DNA of 64,000 bases from Actinomadura sp. J1-007 (lineage in GTDB: Bacteria; Actinomycetota; Actinomycetes; Streptosporangiales; Streptosporangiaceae), in contig NZ_WING01000001.1 of the NCBI RefSeq assembly GCF_009793335.1, positions 5,890,001 through 5,954,000 of the forward strand. Direction: 5' to 3'. A model generated the notes under the pieces. That model made no database searches. It was not told the origin of the DNA and saw nothing but the letters and a program-made list of their open reading frames with translations. Below, one piece after another: positions 9,015 to 17,193 of the stretch. The position numbers and the translations under genes were made by a program. Every line of letters begins with the position of its first letter. Position 1 is the first letter of the stretch.

Positions 9015-9848
9015 ATGGAACGCGTCCTGATCGTCACCGGCGGAGGCAGCGGCATCGGCGCGGCGGTGGCGCGGCTCGCGTCCGCGCGCGGCGACCACGT
9101 GGTGATCTGCGGACGGCGCAAGGAGGCCCTCGAACGGGTCACGGCCGAGACGGGCGCTGAGGCGCGCGTGGTCGACGTGACGGTCCCCGAGGCCGTCGCG
9201 GGCCTCGTGGACGGCGTGGTGGCGTCCTACGGCCGCCTGGACGGCGTCGTCGCCAACGCCGGGGTGATACGGGGCGGCGGGGTCCTGGACGTGTCGCTGG
9301 AGGACTGGGAGGACAGCCTCCGCACCAATCTGACCTCCGTGTTCCTGCTGGCCAAGGCCGCCCTCCCGCACCTGATCGCGGCGGGCGCCGACGCGGGCGC
9401 GCGCGAGGGCGCCAGGGCCGGCGGTGCCGGTGCGCTGGTCGCGGTGAGTTCCATCGCGGCGCTGCGTGCGGCGTCGGGCACGACCGCGTACGGAACGGCC
9501 AAAGCAGGGCTGAACATGCTCGTGCAGACGATCGCCGCCGACTACGGGCCGCGCGGCATACGCGCCAACGTGGTGTGCCCCGGATGGGTGCGCACGGAGA
9601 TGGCGGACGGGGAGATGCGCGAGTTCGGCGAGCCGCTCGGGCTGACGGAGGACGAGGCGTACGAGGAGATGACGCGGCTCGTCCCGCAGCGCAGGCCCGC
9701 CGCCCCGGAGGAGGCCGCCGCGGCGATCCTCTGGCTGCTCGGCCCGGAGGCGTCCTACGTCAACGGCGCCGTTCTGAACGTGGACGGCGGAACGACCCTG
9801 CTCGACCCGGGCACCATCCCGTACGACTTCAAAATCAACCCCCGGTAG
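9015..9848 (+). CDS. SDR family NAD(P)-dependent oxidoreductase
   Basis: This 277-aa classical short-chain dehydrogenase has the cofactor motif TGGGSGIGAAVARLA, the NAG motif GVVANAGV, catalytic Ser in AVSSIAAL, and catalytic Tyr/Lys in TAYGTAKAGLN. VCPGWVRTEM and GAVLNVDGGTTLLDPG complete the fold. The ATG at 9015 has GAGGAGGAG 6 bp upstream. A GTG two codons earlier (9009) is possible, but the ribosome-binding site would be too close. It is the last gene of the amidohydrolase-importer operon and may oxidise or reduce a product of the imported compound. Its downstream neighbour converges. Confidence 0.9.
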   Translation: MERVLIVTGGGSGIGAAVARLASARGDHVVICGRRKEALERVTAETGAEARVVDVTVPEAVAGLVDGVVASYGRLDGVVANAGVIRGGGVLDVSLEDWEDSLRTNLTSVFLLAKAALPHLIAAGADAGAREGARAGGAGALVAVSSIAALRAASGTTAYGTAKAGLNMLVQTIAADYGPRGIRANVVCPGWVRTEMADGEMREFGEPLGLTEDEAYEEMTRLVPQRRPAAPEEAAAAILWLLGPEASYVNGAVLNVDGGTTLLDPGTIPYDFKINPR

Positions 9849-9869
9849 CCGCACGCAACGTCCCTGTGT

Positions 9870-10349
9870 CTACGCCTTCCCCTCCGCGCTTTCGTCCACA
9901 TAGAGGGCGATCCAGTCGGCCACCATCGCAGGGGTGTCGGCGCCCTCGACCTCCAGGACGTTCCGGGTCAGGACACGGGTACGGCCGGGGGCCTTCTCGT
10001 GCACGTCCAGCAGTTCGGCCCGTAGCCGGACGCGCTGGCCCGTACGGACGGAGCGCAGGAAGCGCACCTTGTCGGCACCGTAGTTCAGGCCGTACACGCC
10101 GCCGTTCTCCAGCTTCAGATCCCGTTTGTGGAACGCCGCCAACAGGGAGAGCAGGAGAAACCCGGAAACCATCCGTTCTCCGGAGGAGCCGCCGTTGGAC
10201 GGAGGCCGCCCCAGGAAGTCCTCGCGCAGGAAAGTGGCCTCCCCGAACGCCTGCTCGTCTGCGACATCAAGGCGGAGCCAGTCGGAGCAGAACAGCTCCT
10301 TGCCGACCAGCGAGGGGAGTTCAGCGAGCTTGTAGGTCACCGGCGTCAT
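9870..10349 (-). CDS. MaoC family dehydratase
   Basis: This 159-aa hot-dog-fold protein resembles MaoC/R-specific enoyl hydratases. It has an N-terminal VGKELFCSDWLRLDVADEQA that parallels the family's 'iG..l..s.w..i.q..id.FA', and the core VSGFLLLSLLAAF. NYGADKVRFLRSVRTGQRVR matches 'yG...vRF..pV..Gd.lr'. The expected hydratase His/Asp pair is not clear: the loop reads GERMVSGF rather than DxxPxHxD. It may therefore bind an acyl thioester without ordinary hydration. It lies 27 bp downstream of the LLM oxidoreductase and converges on the SDR gene. Confidence 0.75.
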   Translation of the reverse strand: MTPVTYKLAELPSLVGKELFCSDWLRLDVADEQAFGEATFLREDFLGRPPSNGGSSGERMVSGFLLLSLLAAFHKRDLKLENGGVYGLNYGADKVRFLRSVRTGQRVRLRAELLDVHEKAPGRTRVLTRNVLEVEGADTPAMVADWIALYVDESAEGKA

Positions 10350-10376
10350 TGTTCCGCAGCGGGAGCGGCGCGCGAG

Positions 10377-11432
10377 TCAGCCGTGCGTAAGCGAGGGGCT
10401 CTCCGCCTGGGAAACACCATTCCGCGACGCGCCGTCCTGGGGCGCATCGGTGTTCTCAAGCCCGTACAACCCGGCGAGCAGGTCGTAGGAGCGCAGCCGG
10501 TCGGCGTGCTCGTACACGCTGGTGGTCACCATGACCTCGTCAACGGCCGTCCGCTCCAGCAGCGCGTCCATCTGCCGGCGTACGGTCTCCGGGCCGCCCA
10601 TGACCTGCCCGTCCAGCCGCGACTGGATGATCTCCCGCTCCAGCGGCGTGTACGGGTGCGACGCCGTCTCCTCCGGGCTCGGCAGGGGACCGGGCGTTCC
10701 CTGGCGCAGCCGCAGGAACGACAGCGCCTGCGGAGCGGCCAGCTCGCGGGCGCGCTCGTCGGTGTCCGCAGCGGTCACCGACACGGCGATCATCGAGTAC
10801 GGGCGCTCCAGCACGGCCGACGGGCGGAACGACTCGCGATAGAGGCTCAGGGCCGGAAGCGTGTTCTCCGAACTGAAATGGTGCGCGAACGCGAACGGCA
10901 GCCCCAGATACGCGGCGAGCTGCGCGCTGTAGCCGCTGGAACCCAGCAGCCAGACAGGGGGCTCATTGCCTGCGGCAGGGGTGACCTTGCTCTCCGCGCC
11001 GAAATACTCGCGAAGCTCCACGACCTGCTCAGGGAAATCGTCCACTGACAGGGCATCGGGGGAGCGGCGCAGGGCGCGCGCTGTGGCCTGGTCGGTTCCC
11101 GGCGCGCGTCCCAGGCCGAGGTCGATCCGGCCGGGATAAAGGGCTTCGAGGGTGCCGAACTGTTCCGCGACCACCATCGGCGCGTGGTTGGGCAGCATGA
11201 TCCCGCCCGAGCCCACCCGCAGCCGTGTCGTCGCGGCCGCGACCTGGCCGATGAGCACCGCGGTCGCGGAACTGGCGATCCCCGGCATGGCGTGGTGCTC
11301 CGCCAGCCAGTACCGGTGAAAACCGAGCCTCTCCGTATGCCGCGCCAGATCCAGGGTGTTCCGCAGGGCCTGGGCGGACGTGGAGCCACTGACGACGGGG
11401 GCCAGGTCGAGGACCGAGAAGGGAACGCTCAT
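10377..11432 (-). CDS. LLM class flavin-dependent oxidoreductase (MsnO8-like)
   Basis: This 351-aa luciferase-like monooxygenase opens MSVPFSVLDLAPVVSG. The family-typical HTERLGFHRYWLAEHHAMPG and the motif IASSATAVLIGQVAAATTRL follow. GSGGIMLPNHAPMVVAEQFG and YPGRIDLGLGRAPGTD mark the flavin/substrate face. ELREYFGAE and LLGSSGYSAQLAAYLGLPFA match the MsnO8 subgroup. The ATG at 11432 has only a weak upstream AGCACCC. It is the first of two minus-strand genes with the MaoC dehydratase. The substrate cannot be read from sequence. Confidence 0.9.
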   Translation of the reverse strand: MSVPFSVLDLAPVVSGSTSAQALRNTLDLARHTERLGFHRYWLAEHHAMPGIASSATAVLIGQVAAATTRLRVGSGGIMLPNHAPMVVAEQFGTLEALYPGRIDLGLGRAPGTDQATARALRRSPDALSVDDFPEQVVELREYFGAESKVTPAAGNEPPVWLLGSSGYSAQLAAYLGLPFAFAHHFSSENTLPALSLYRESFRPSAVLERPYSMIAVSVTAADTDERARELAAPQALSFLRLRQGTPGPLPSPEETASHPYTPLEREIIQSRLDGQVMGGPETVRRQMDALLERTAVDEVMVTTSVYEHADRLRSYDLLAGLYGLENTDAPQDGASRNGVSQAESPSLTHG

Positions 11433-11575
11433 AAAGGGTGCTAACCAGCGCGTTCGCCATCCTCTTCCCTGCCAGACCCCGATCGAGTCCGCCAGGCCCT
11501 GAAATCACAGCCCGCCCGACCCGTGAACGGCCTTACGCGTGGCCAGATCGAGCGGGCCGCGGCCGCGAAGAGAGC

Positions 11576-13285
11576 TCAGCGGAGCCGAAGGCCCAGCAGC
11601 ACCGGATCGTGGTCGGAGGACCGGAACGCGTCCGGCCTGTAGAACGCAGGCGGGTTGTACTCCTGGTTGTAGTCAAGAAACGTCGGCTCGTCGCTGTTGA
11701 TGTGCCAGATCGTGGCGCCGGTGACCCTGCGTGAGAGTCCCTTGGCCGCCAGAGCGTGGTCCAGCTCACCCGACTGGCCGTCGAAGACGTAGCTGTAGCG
11801 CTGGGCCGGCCGTACGAACCGCTCGGTCTGCCCGACGAGACCGCTCGCGGTGAGCGTCCTGATCGGGTCCTCGCCCGTGTACGCGTTCAGGTCGCCCAGG
11901 ACGAGGGGGTTCTCCTCGCCTGCGGCCAGGGCCGCGATGGCCTTCGCTTGCGAGACCCTGCGGGCGTTGAAGCAGCTCTGCCCGTCGCCCTGGTCCTTGT
12001 CCGGTCCCGTCGCGCCGGTGCAGCCCTTCGACTTGAAATGGTTGACGATCGTCGTGAACGTCGCGCCGCCACCACGCGCGCGCTGGAACGCCTGCACCAG
12101 CGGAGGCCGTTCGAAGACCGGCTCCCCGGACGAACGGGCCGCGCCGACAGGGCGCACGCGCGCGGGCTTGTAGATGAGCGCGACGTGGATCTCATCCGTC
12201 CCGGGGTTCGGGTGCCTGACCCAGGAGTACGTGCCCGCGCCGACCGCCGCGTTCAGCCTGTCCACGAGGGCCTTGACGGCGGTGTCGCCGTTGTTCTCGA
12301 CCTCCATCAGCCCGACGACGTCGGCGTCCAGGCCCTTCAGGGCGGCGACGAGCTTGGCGAGCTGCCGTTCCTGCTCGGCCGCGGTGTCCGCGCCGCGCTC
12401 GTCCAGCGTCGTGAACCAGTTCAGGGTGTTGAAGCTGGCCACTCTCACGTCGCCGCCGACGTTTTCCGGCTTGGCCGGACGCGGGTTGGTGCGCGCGAAG
12501 TGCGCCGCCCTGGTCGGCTGTAGGCGGTAGCTTCCGAAGCCCTCGCTCAGCACTCCCGTCAGACCGGTGGTGGAGTCGCCGATCCTGAGGACGCGCGGGT
12601 CGGTGTACGGAATCTTCGCCGGATTCTGCACGGTGGAGGCGTCATCGACCAGGAGCCGCCTCCGGTCGTTCTCCGCCTGGTCCGATCCGTGCGCGTCCGT
12701 GGGCTGGAACAGCCGTCCGCCCGCGGAGACCGTCACCTCTCCGTACCGGCCGAGCTGGTACGTCTCCGTCGCGGTGAGGCGCTGGCCGAACCGCAGCAGC
12801 ATGCCCTCGTAGCGCTCGGGATCGTACGGCAGCTTCGCGCGCGTAGGCGTGACCCTGCCTCGGCCGCAGACGTCCACGGCGGTGACGGGCGAAAGCTCGG
12901 TCAGCCCGTTGTACTCGACGGCCTTCCCGGTCGCCAGCACCCGATCGCCCACCGCGACGTCCTTGGTCGAGTAGACGAACAGCCCGTCGGACGTGCTCGG
13001 GTCCTTGTCGGGCGTCGGATCCTGGATGAAGAAGCCCTTGAGCTGGTCCGCCCCCTGGAAATCGGCGGTGACGACCCCTTCCACCCGTACCGTCTGCCCG
13101 TTCAGAGGGGAGGCGGACCCGGAACCCTGTACCTGGGCGATCTCGTGCGTGGCCGGTGTACCGCACGCCCGCTCGGCCCGGGACGCCTGGGAGGCCGGGG
13201 ACGCCTGGGCCGCCTGGGCCGCGTGGACGCCGACGGCGAGGCCGGCGGACAACGCGGTCGCGAGTACTGCTGCTGTTCGGCGCAT
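11576..13285 (-). CDS. Secreted ExeM/NucH-type extracellular endonuclease
   Basis: This 569-aa exported nuclease starts MRRTAAVLATALSAGLAVG, a Sec signal ending near AAQAAQA. An OB-like domain follows (NGQTVRVEGVVTADFQGAD, FFIQDPTPDKDPSTSDG). The C-terminal endonuclease/exonuclease/phosphatase domain has VRVASFNTLNWFTT, catalytic Glu in GLMEVENNGD, VLGDLNAYTGEDP, and terminal SSDHDPVLLGL. This combination matches ExeM/NucH nucleases that degrade extracellular DNA. The start at 13285 is preferred because 27 upstream in-frame residues precede the signal peptide. Two Cys pairs suggest disulfides. Confidence 0.9.
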   Translation of the reverse strand: MRRTAAVLATALSAGLAVGVHAAQAAQASPASQASRAERACGTPATHEIAQVQGSGSASPLNGQTVRVEGVVTADFQGADQLKGFFIQDPTPDKDPSTSDGLFVYSTKDVAVGDRVLATGKAVEYNGLTELSPVTAVDVCGRGRVTPTRAKLPYDPERYEGMLLRFGQRLTATETYQLGRYGEVTVSAGGRLFQPTDAHGSDQAENDRRRLLVDDASTVQNPAKIPYTDPRVLRIGDSTTGLTGVLSEGFGSYRLQPTRAAHFARTNPRPAKPENVGGDVRVASFNTLNWFTTLDERGADTAAEQERQLAKLVAALKGLDADVVGLMEVENNGDTAVKALVDRLNAAVGAGTYSWVRHPNPGTDEIHVALIYKPARVRPVGAARSSGEPVFERPPLVQAFQRARGGGATFTTIVNHFKSKGCTGATGPDKDQGDGQSCFNARRVSQAKAIAALAAGEENPLVLGDLNAYTGEDPIRTLTASGLVGQTERFVRPAQRYSYVFDGQSGELDHALAAKGLSRRVTGATIWHINSDEPTFLDYNQEYNPPAFYRPDAFRSSDHDPVLLGLRLR

Positions 13286-13440
13286 GCGCGGGAGAGTAAG
13301 CCGCTGCAAAGACCCATCAGCGAACCATTGGCGAAGACTCCACCAATTCGTAATGGCGTGCAGCAAATCAGGAAACAGCGGTCACGCCAGTCCCGGCCGT
13401 CCGCGTCCAGAACGACCCGCGCGCACGCGAAGAGGCGCGG

Positions 13441-14049
13441 TCACCCGGCGCGGCACGCCGCCGGGCGAAGGCCCCCGAGCGCCATCTCCACCACGCTGTC
13501 GGCGTACTCGGGCGTCAACGGGGCCGTGCGCAGCATCCAGCGATGGAACAGCGGCGCGAAAATCATCTCCACGACCACCGAGAGGTCTAGGTCTTCGGCG
13601 ATCTGCCCCGCGCGCTGCGCGGAGCGGATCCGGTCCTTGGTCGCCTCCAGCTGGGGGCCGAGCAGCCGATCGACCATCTCCCTGCCGAGCGACGGGTCGT
13701 TCTGGATCTCGACCGCCAGCGCGCGCGTCATCCCGTCGAGCACGGGGTCGTTGAACTGCGCGACCGTCGCCCGCAGCACGAGCTTCAGGTCGGCCTCCAC
13801 GTCCCCGGTGTCGGGCAGCGCGCCGCCCTCCTCGCGCTGGTGGGCGAGCAGCGAGTCGAACATCACCGCGCCCTTGGACGGCCACCACCGGTAGATCGTC
13901 TGCTTGCCCACGCCGGCCTTGGCCGCGATCGCCTCGATCGTCAGTTTCGGATAACCGATATCGAACAGCAGCTCGTGGGTGGCGTCGAGGATCGCCTGCC
14001 GCGACCGTTCGCTGCGCCGTGACGGGTCGGGGGCCTTCGGCGGACTCAT
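13441..14049 (-). CDS. TetR/AcrR family transcriptional regulator
   Basis: The 202-aa repressor has an N-terminal HTH: RQAILDATHELLFDIGYPKL, then TIEAIAAKAGVGKQTIYRWW and PSKGAVMFDSLL. The C-terminal half fits the TetR_C_11-type ligand domain with LALRGL-like ending MALGGLRPAA. It is divergent from the glycosyltransferase gene 115 bp away, and the gap contains two copies of a CGAAACG-based site, so it most likely represses that gene and itself. The inducer may be a macrolide-like or aromatic xenobiotic, given its partner. Confidence 0.92.
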   Translation of the reverse strand: MSPPKAPDPSRRSERSRQAILDATHELLFDIGYPKLTIEAIAAKAGVGKQTIYRWWPSKGAVMFDSLLAHQREEGGALPDTGDVEADLKLVLRATVAQFNDPVLDGMTRALAVEIQNDPSLGREMVDRLLGPQLEATKDRIRSAQRAGQIAEDLDLSVVVEMIFAPLFHRWMLRTAPLTPEYADSVVEMALGGLRPAACRAG

Positions 14050-14074
14050 GATCCGGACCCTACCCCCAACGAAC

Positions 14075-14143
14075 CGAAACGTCTCGTCTTGACACGGGAG
14101 GAACGATCACGCATGCTGTGTGAGGCGAAACGTATCGTCTCGT
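14075..14143. promoter_or_regulatory. TetR-type operators and promoter between regulator and glycosyltransferase
   Basis: Two related sites lie in the divergent gap: CGAAACGTCTCGT (14075-14087) and CGAAACGTATCGTCTCGT (14126-14143). The second contains the imperfect palindrome CGAAACG-TAT-CGTCTCG (6 of 7 arm pairs). A TTGACA at 14089-14094, with CATGCT 17 bp downstream (14112-14117), is a plausible promoter for the glycosyltransferase. One site abuts the -35 and the other lies just past the -10, a normal repression arrangement. Regulator identity is inferred from position. Confidence 0.6.
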
Positions 14144-14164
14144 TGGAACGCGATCGGAGACCCC

Positions 14165-15385
14165 ATGACCCGCCCCGCCCACATCGCCATGGTGAGCATC
14201 CCGGCGCCAGGCCACGTCAACCCGAGCCTGGAGATCATCCGGGAGCTGGCGGCCCGCGGCCACCGGGTCACCTACGCCAACGACCCGTCGTTCGCCGGCG
14301 TCGTCACCGCGGCCGGCGCCGAGCACGTCCCGTACGATTCGACGCTGCCCGCGCACGACAACGCGGTCGCGGCCGACGACCTGGCCGGGCAGCTCGCGCT
14401 CTTCCTCGACGACGCGATCGCGATGCTCCCGCAGCTGCGCGCCGCCTACGACGCCGACCGCCCCGACCTGTTCCTCTACGACATGACCGGCTACCCGGCG
14501 CGCGTCCTCGCCGAGAACTGGGGCGTCCCCTGCGCGCAGCTCTCCCCGTCCGCCGTCGCCTGGGAGGGCTACGAGGACGACGTGGCCGACCAGACCGAGG
14601 CGATCCGCGCCGACCCCCGGGGCGCCGAGTACTACCGGCGCGCCTCCGAGTGGCTGGCGGCCAACGGCGCGAGCGAGACCGACTCGACCCGCTTCATCGC
14701 CTGGCCCCCGCGCGGCCTCGCGCTGATCCCGAGCGTGATGCAGCCCAACGCCGACCGCGTCGACCTCGACCGCTACACGTTCGTCGGCCCCTGCCTCCCC
14801 GAGCCCGACCTCACCGCCTGGACCCGCCCGCCCGGCGCCGGCAAGGTCCTGCTGGTCTCGCTCGGCTCCGCGTTCACCGACCGCCCCGACTTCTACCGCG
14901 CGTGCCTCACCGCGTTCGGCGACCTGCCCGGCTGGCACGTCGTCCTCCAGATCGGCAAGCACGTCGACGAGGCCGACCTCGGCGAACTTCCCGCCAACGT
15001 CGAGATCCACCACTGGGTCCCGCAGCCCGCCATCCTCGAACAGGCCGACGCGTTCGTCACCCACGCGGGCAGCGGCGGGATCAACGAGGCGCTCCGCGCC
15101 GGCGTCCCCATGATCGCCGTCCCGCAGGCCGTCGACCAGTTCATGAACGCCGACCTGGTCGCCGCCGCCGGCCTCGGCGTGCGCCTCGACGACCCGACCC
15201 CCGAGGCGCTGCGCGCCGCGCTCCTCGACCTCACCGGCGACCCCGGCGTCGCGTCCCGCCTGTCCGCCACCCGCCGCGAACTCCGCGAGCAAGGAGGCAC
15301 CGCCCGTGCCGCAGACCTCATCGAAGGCATGCTCGGAAACGCCCCCGTTCCCGTCCCCGATGACCGGGCGACCGGCAAGAGATGA
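14165..15385 (+). CDS. Macrolide-family UDP-glycosyltransferase (MGT/OleD-like)
   Basis: This 406-aa GT1-family, GT-B-fold enzyme probably inactivates hydrophobic aglycones by glucosylation. The N-lobe opens HIAMVSIPAPGHVNPSLEII with the acceptor-side His in PGHVNP. The C-lobe carries VLLVSLGSAFTDR, VEIHHWVPQPAILEQADAFV, THAGSGGINEALRAGVPM and VPQAVDQFMNADLV, the nucleotide-sugar signature (HxGxxxxxEA...P...DQ). The ATG at 14165 is preceded by GGAG. Lengths near 400 aa match OleD and MGT self-resistance enzymes. The adjacent repressor suggests inducible detoxification. Its 3' end overlaps the convergent gene by 68 bp. Confidence 0.93.
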   Translation: MTRPAHIAMVSIPAPGHVNPSLEIIRELAARGHRVTYANDPSFAGVVTAAGAEHVPYDSTLPAHDNAVAADDLAGQLALFLDDAIAMLPQLRAAYDADRPDLFLYDMTGYPARVLAENWGVPCAQLSPSAVAWEGYEDDVADQTEAIRADPRGAEYYRRASEWLAANGASETDSTRFIAWPPRGLALIPSVMQPNADRVDLDRYTFVGPCLPEPDLTAWTRPPGAGKVLLVSLGSAFTDRPDFYRACLTAFGDLPGWHVVLQIGKHVDEADLGELPANVEIHHWVPQPAILEQADAFVTHAGSGGINEALRAGVPMIAVPQAVDQFMNADLVAAAGLGVRLDDPTPEALRAALLDLTGDPGVASRLSATRRELREQGGTARAADLIEGMLGNAPVPVPDDRATGKR

Positions 15386-16961
15386 GCCGTACCGGAGTCG
15401 CCGGACGGGTCCGACAACGCGCGCACGCGTGACACCGCCCTCGTGTTGGCGCTCCCCGTCTCACTCGCCGCCACGCTCCTGGTCGCCTCATCCAGTCCCG
15501 GTCAGGGTGGGGTGGGGGCCAGTGGGGGTGCCAGAGGTCGTAGGCGGCGCCGGGGAGGACGGCCGGGAGGGGGGACGACGGGTCGCCGGTGAGGCCGAGC
15601 TGGTCGCCCGCCTCGGCGGCGCCGAACTGGAGTTTCAGGGAGTAGGCGGTGCGGGCCAGGCTCTCGGGGCCGGCGACGAGGCAGGTGTAGCGGCGTTCGG
15701 GCATCTCCGAGTGGGGGATGGCGGTGCCGACGACCAGGCTGTTCGCCACGGTCACCCAGGTGCCGAGGGAGCCGACCTGGCGTTCGGCGCCCTGCTGCTC
15801 CCAGCGGTGTTCGAGGATCGGCTTCGAGAAGATCGGGACGAGGAGGTGGGAGACGCCGCAGGAGAGCAGTTCGCGCTCCCAGCCGATCGAACGGCTCAGG
15901 TCCTCGCAGATCAGGACGGCCAGGCGGCCCAGCGACGAGTCCAACAGGCTGATCTTGGAACCGGGCGTCGCGTACTCCTCGGCCGTGCCCGCGGCCGGAG
16001 CGTCAGGCAGGCGCCACAGCCTCATCTGCGCGGCGTCGAGCGTGAAGCCGGAGAGCTTGTCCTGGACGAGGAGCTCCTGGCCGGTCCAGCGGTCGAGCAG
16101 CACGGCGCGGTTGGGCGGCGGGTCGGTCGTCCCGAGCGGTCCGGTGCCGAGCAGGATGAAACGGAGCGGTCTGCGGTCCCGGTCGCGGTCGGCGGTGTCG
16201 AACGCGACCTCCTTCCAGTGCTCCAGAAGGGAGTCCGACAGCGACAGCTCGGGCATGACGGCGAGCTGGGCGCCCGACTCGTCCAGCCGCCGGATGATCG
16301 CCTTGATCCGGGTGCGGACCATCACCGAGTCCATCGGACGCAGCCGGTAGACGGTCATCCCGTGGCGGCGCTCGAAGTCGATCTCGATGTCGTCGAACGA
16401 TTCGAGCACCGGCGCGCAGCCGACCGTGACCGGCTGGTCGCGCGTGAAGTGCGGGTCGTTCACCGCGGGCAGGACGCTGTGGTCGATCCTCTCCCACTCG
16501 TCCGGCGGGATCCGGTGCAGGCCGAAGAACTCCGCCTTGGTCCTGCGGCCGAGCGGCCGGCCGGGGAACGCGCAGCGCGGGAGCAGCGCGCCCTGCGTGC
16601 CGGGCCCGTTGAACCGCCCGTCGGTCAGGTAGTTGACCAGCGCGCCGGTCAGCGCGGGCGCGTCGTGGTACGGGCCGTACGGGTTGACGTGCGCGAGCGC
16701 GATGTCCAGTCCCAGCAGCACGGTGAACCGGCCGAGATCGCCTTTCTCCTCGACGTGCCTGGCGGTGACGGCGGGATCGAGTACGCCGGTGTCGAGAACG
16801 ATCTCGGAGATCTCTCCGGCCTGCCGCCGCACCTGCGGGTCGTCGTGCCACTCCGTCGCCGTCCAGCCCCGGAAGAGGGCGTCGGGCAACGCGTCGTACA
16901 GAAGGACGAAGAGATCAGTCGGTTCGGCCGGGTAGGCAGTCGCCGCCAACTGATCCGTCAT
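15318..16961 (-). CDS. Nitrilase/carbon-nitrogen hydrolase superfamily protein with extra N-terminal domain
   Basis: The 547-aa open frame has an unrecognised ~210-residue N-terminal region (LFVLLYDALPDALFRGWTAT, NPYGPYHDAP). A nitrilase-like domain follows in which all three catalytic positions are visible: Glu in AVMPELSLSD, Lys in VQDKLSGFTLDAAQMRLWRL and Cys in AVLICEDLSR. The late region has WVTVANSLVVGTAIP. No family with this layout is known to me, and the substrate is unknown. The ATG at 16961 follows a GGGGG stretch. The last ~55 residues after HPDRDW are Arg-rich and overlap the glycosyltransferase antisense, so the natural stop may be hidden by an indel near 15490. The gene diverges from a winged-helix protein. 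Confidence 0.7.
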   Translation of the reverse strand: MTDQLAATAYPAEPTDLFVLLYDALPDALFRGWTATEWHDDPQVRRQAGEISEIVLDTGVLDPAVTARHVEEKGDLGRFTVLLGLDIALAHVNPYGPYHDAPALTGALVNYLTDGRFNGPGTQGALLPRCAFPGRPLGRRTKAEFFGLHRIPPDEWERIDHSVLPAVNDPHFTRDQPVTVGCAPVLESFDDIEIDFERRHGMTVYRLRPMDSVMVRTRIKAIIRRLDESGAQLAVMPELSLSDSLLEHWKEVAFDTADRDRDRRPLRFILLGTGPLGTTDPPPNRAVLLDRWTGQELLVQDKLSGFTLDAAQMRLWRLPDAPAAGTAEEYATPGSKISLLDSSLGRLAVLICEDLSRSIGWERELLSCGVSHLLVPIFSKPILEHRWEQQGAERQVGSLGTWVTVANSLVVGTAIPHSEMPERRYTCLVAGPESLARTAYSLKLQFGAAEAGDQLGLTGDPSSPLPAVLPGAAYDLWHPHWPPPHPDRDWMRRPGAWRRVRRGAPTRGRCHACARCRTRPATPVRLISCRSPGHRGRERGRFRACLR

Positions 16962-17126
16962 ATGCGCCCCCGGGGGATTGACAGGAGTCGTTACGCATGG
17001 TCGATCGATGCTAACTCCCACCGGTTCGCCGTATCAGTGGCATCCGATACAGAACGGGCCGCGGATGTTGGCGATCGTAGGGCCGGAACCGGTGCGCCCG
17101 CGGCCGGCGCACGGGAAAGCCGTCAC

Positions 17127-17155
17127 TTGACAATCACTTGGCATCGTCGCATCCT
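17127..17155 (+). promoter_or_regulatory. Possible promoter upstream of the winged-helix gene
   Basis: TTGACA at 17127-17132 and CATCCT at 17150-17155 are 17 bp apart and 39 bp before the GTG start at 17194. A direct repeat TCACTTG (17123-17129 and 17134-17140) overlaps the -35, a possible regulator site. The -10 match is poor. Confidence 0.35.
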
Positions 17156-17193
17156 TGGTGGGTCGGCACCATCGACGTCAGTGAGGGTGGCCC

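Noticed and set aside
15424..15500. Plus-strand stretch encoding a hydrophobic ALVLALPVSLAATLLVAS segment after the glycosyltransferase
   Set aside because: No start with a ribosome-binding site, and it is antisense to the end of the nitrilase-like frame. Possibly a gene remnant, unsupported.
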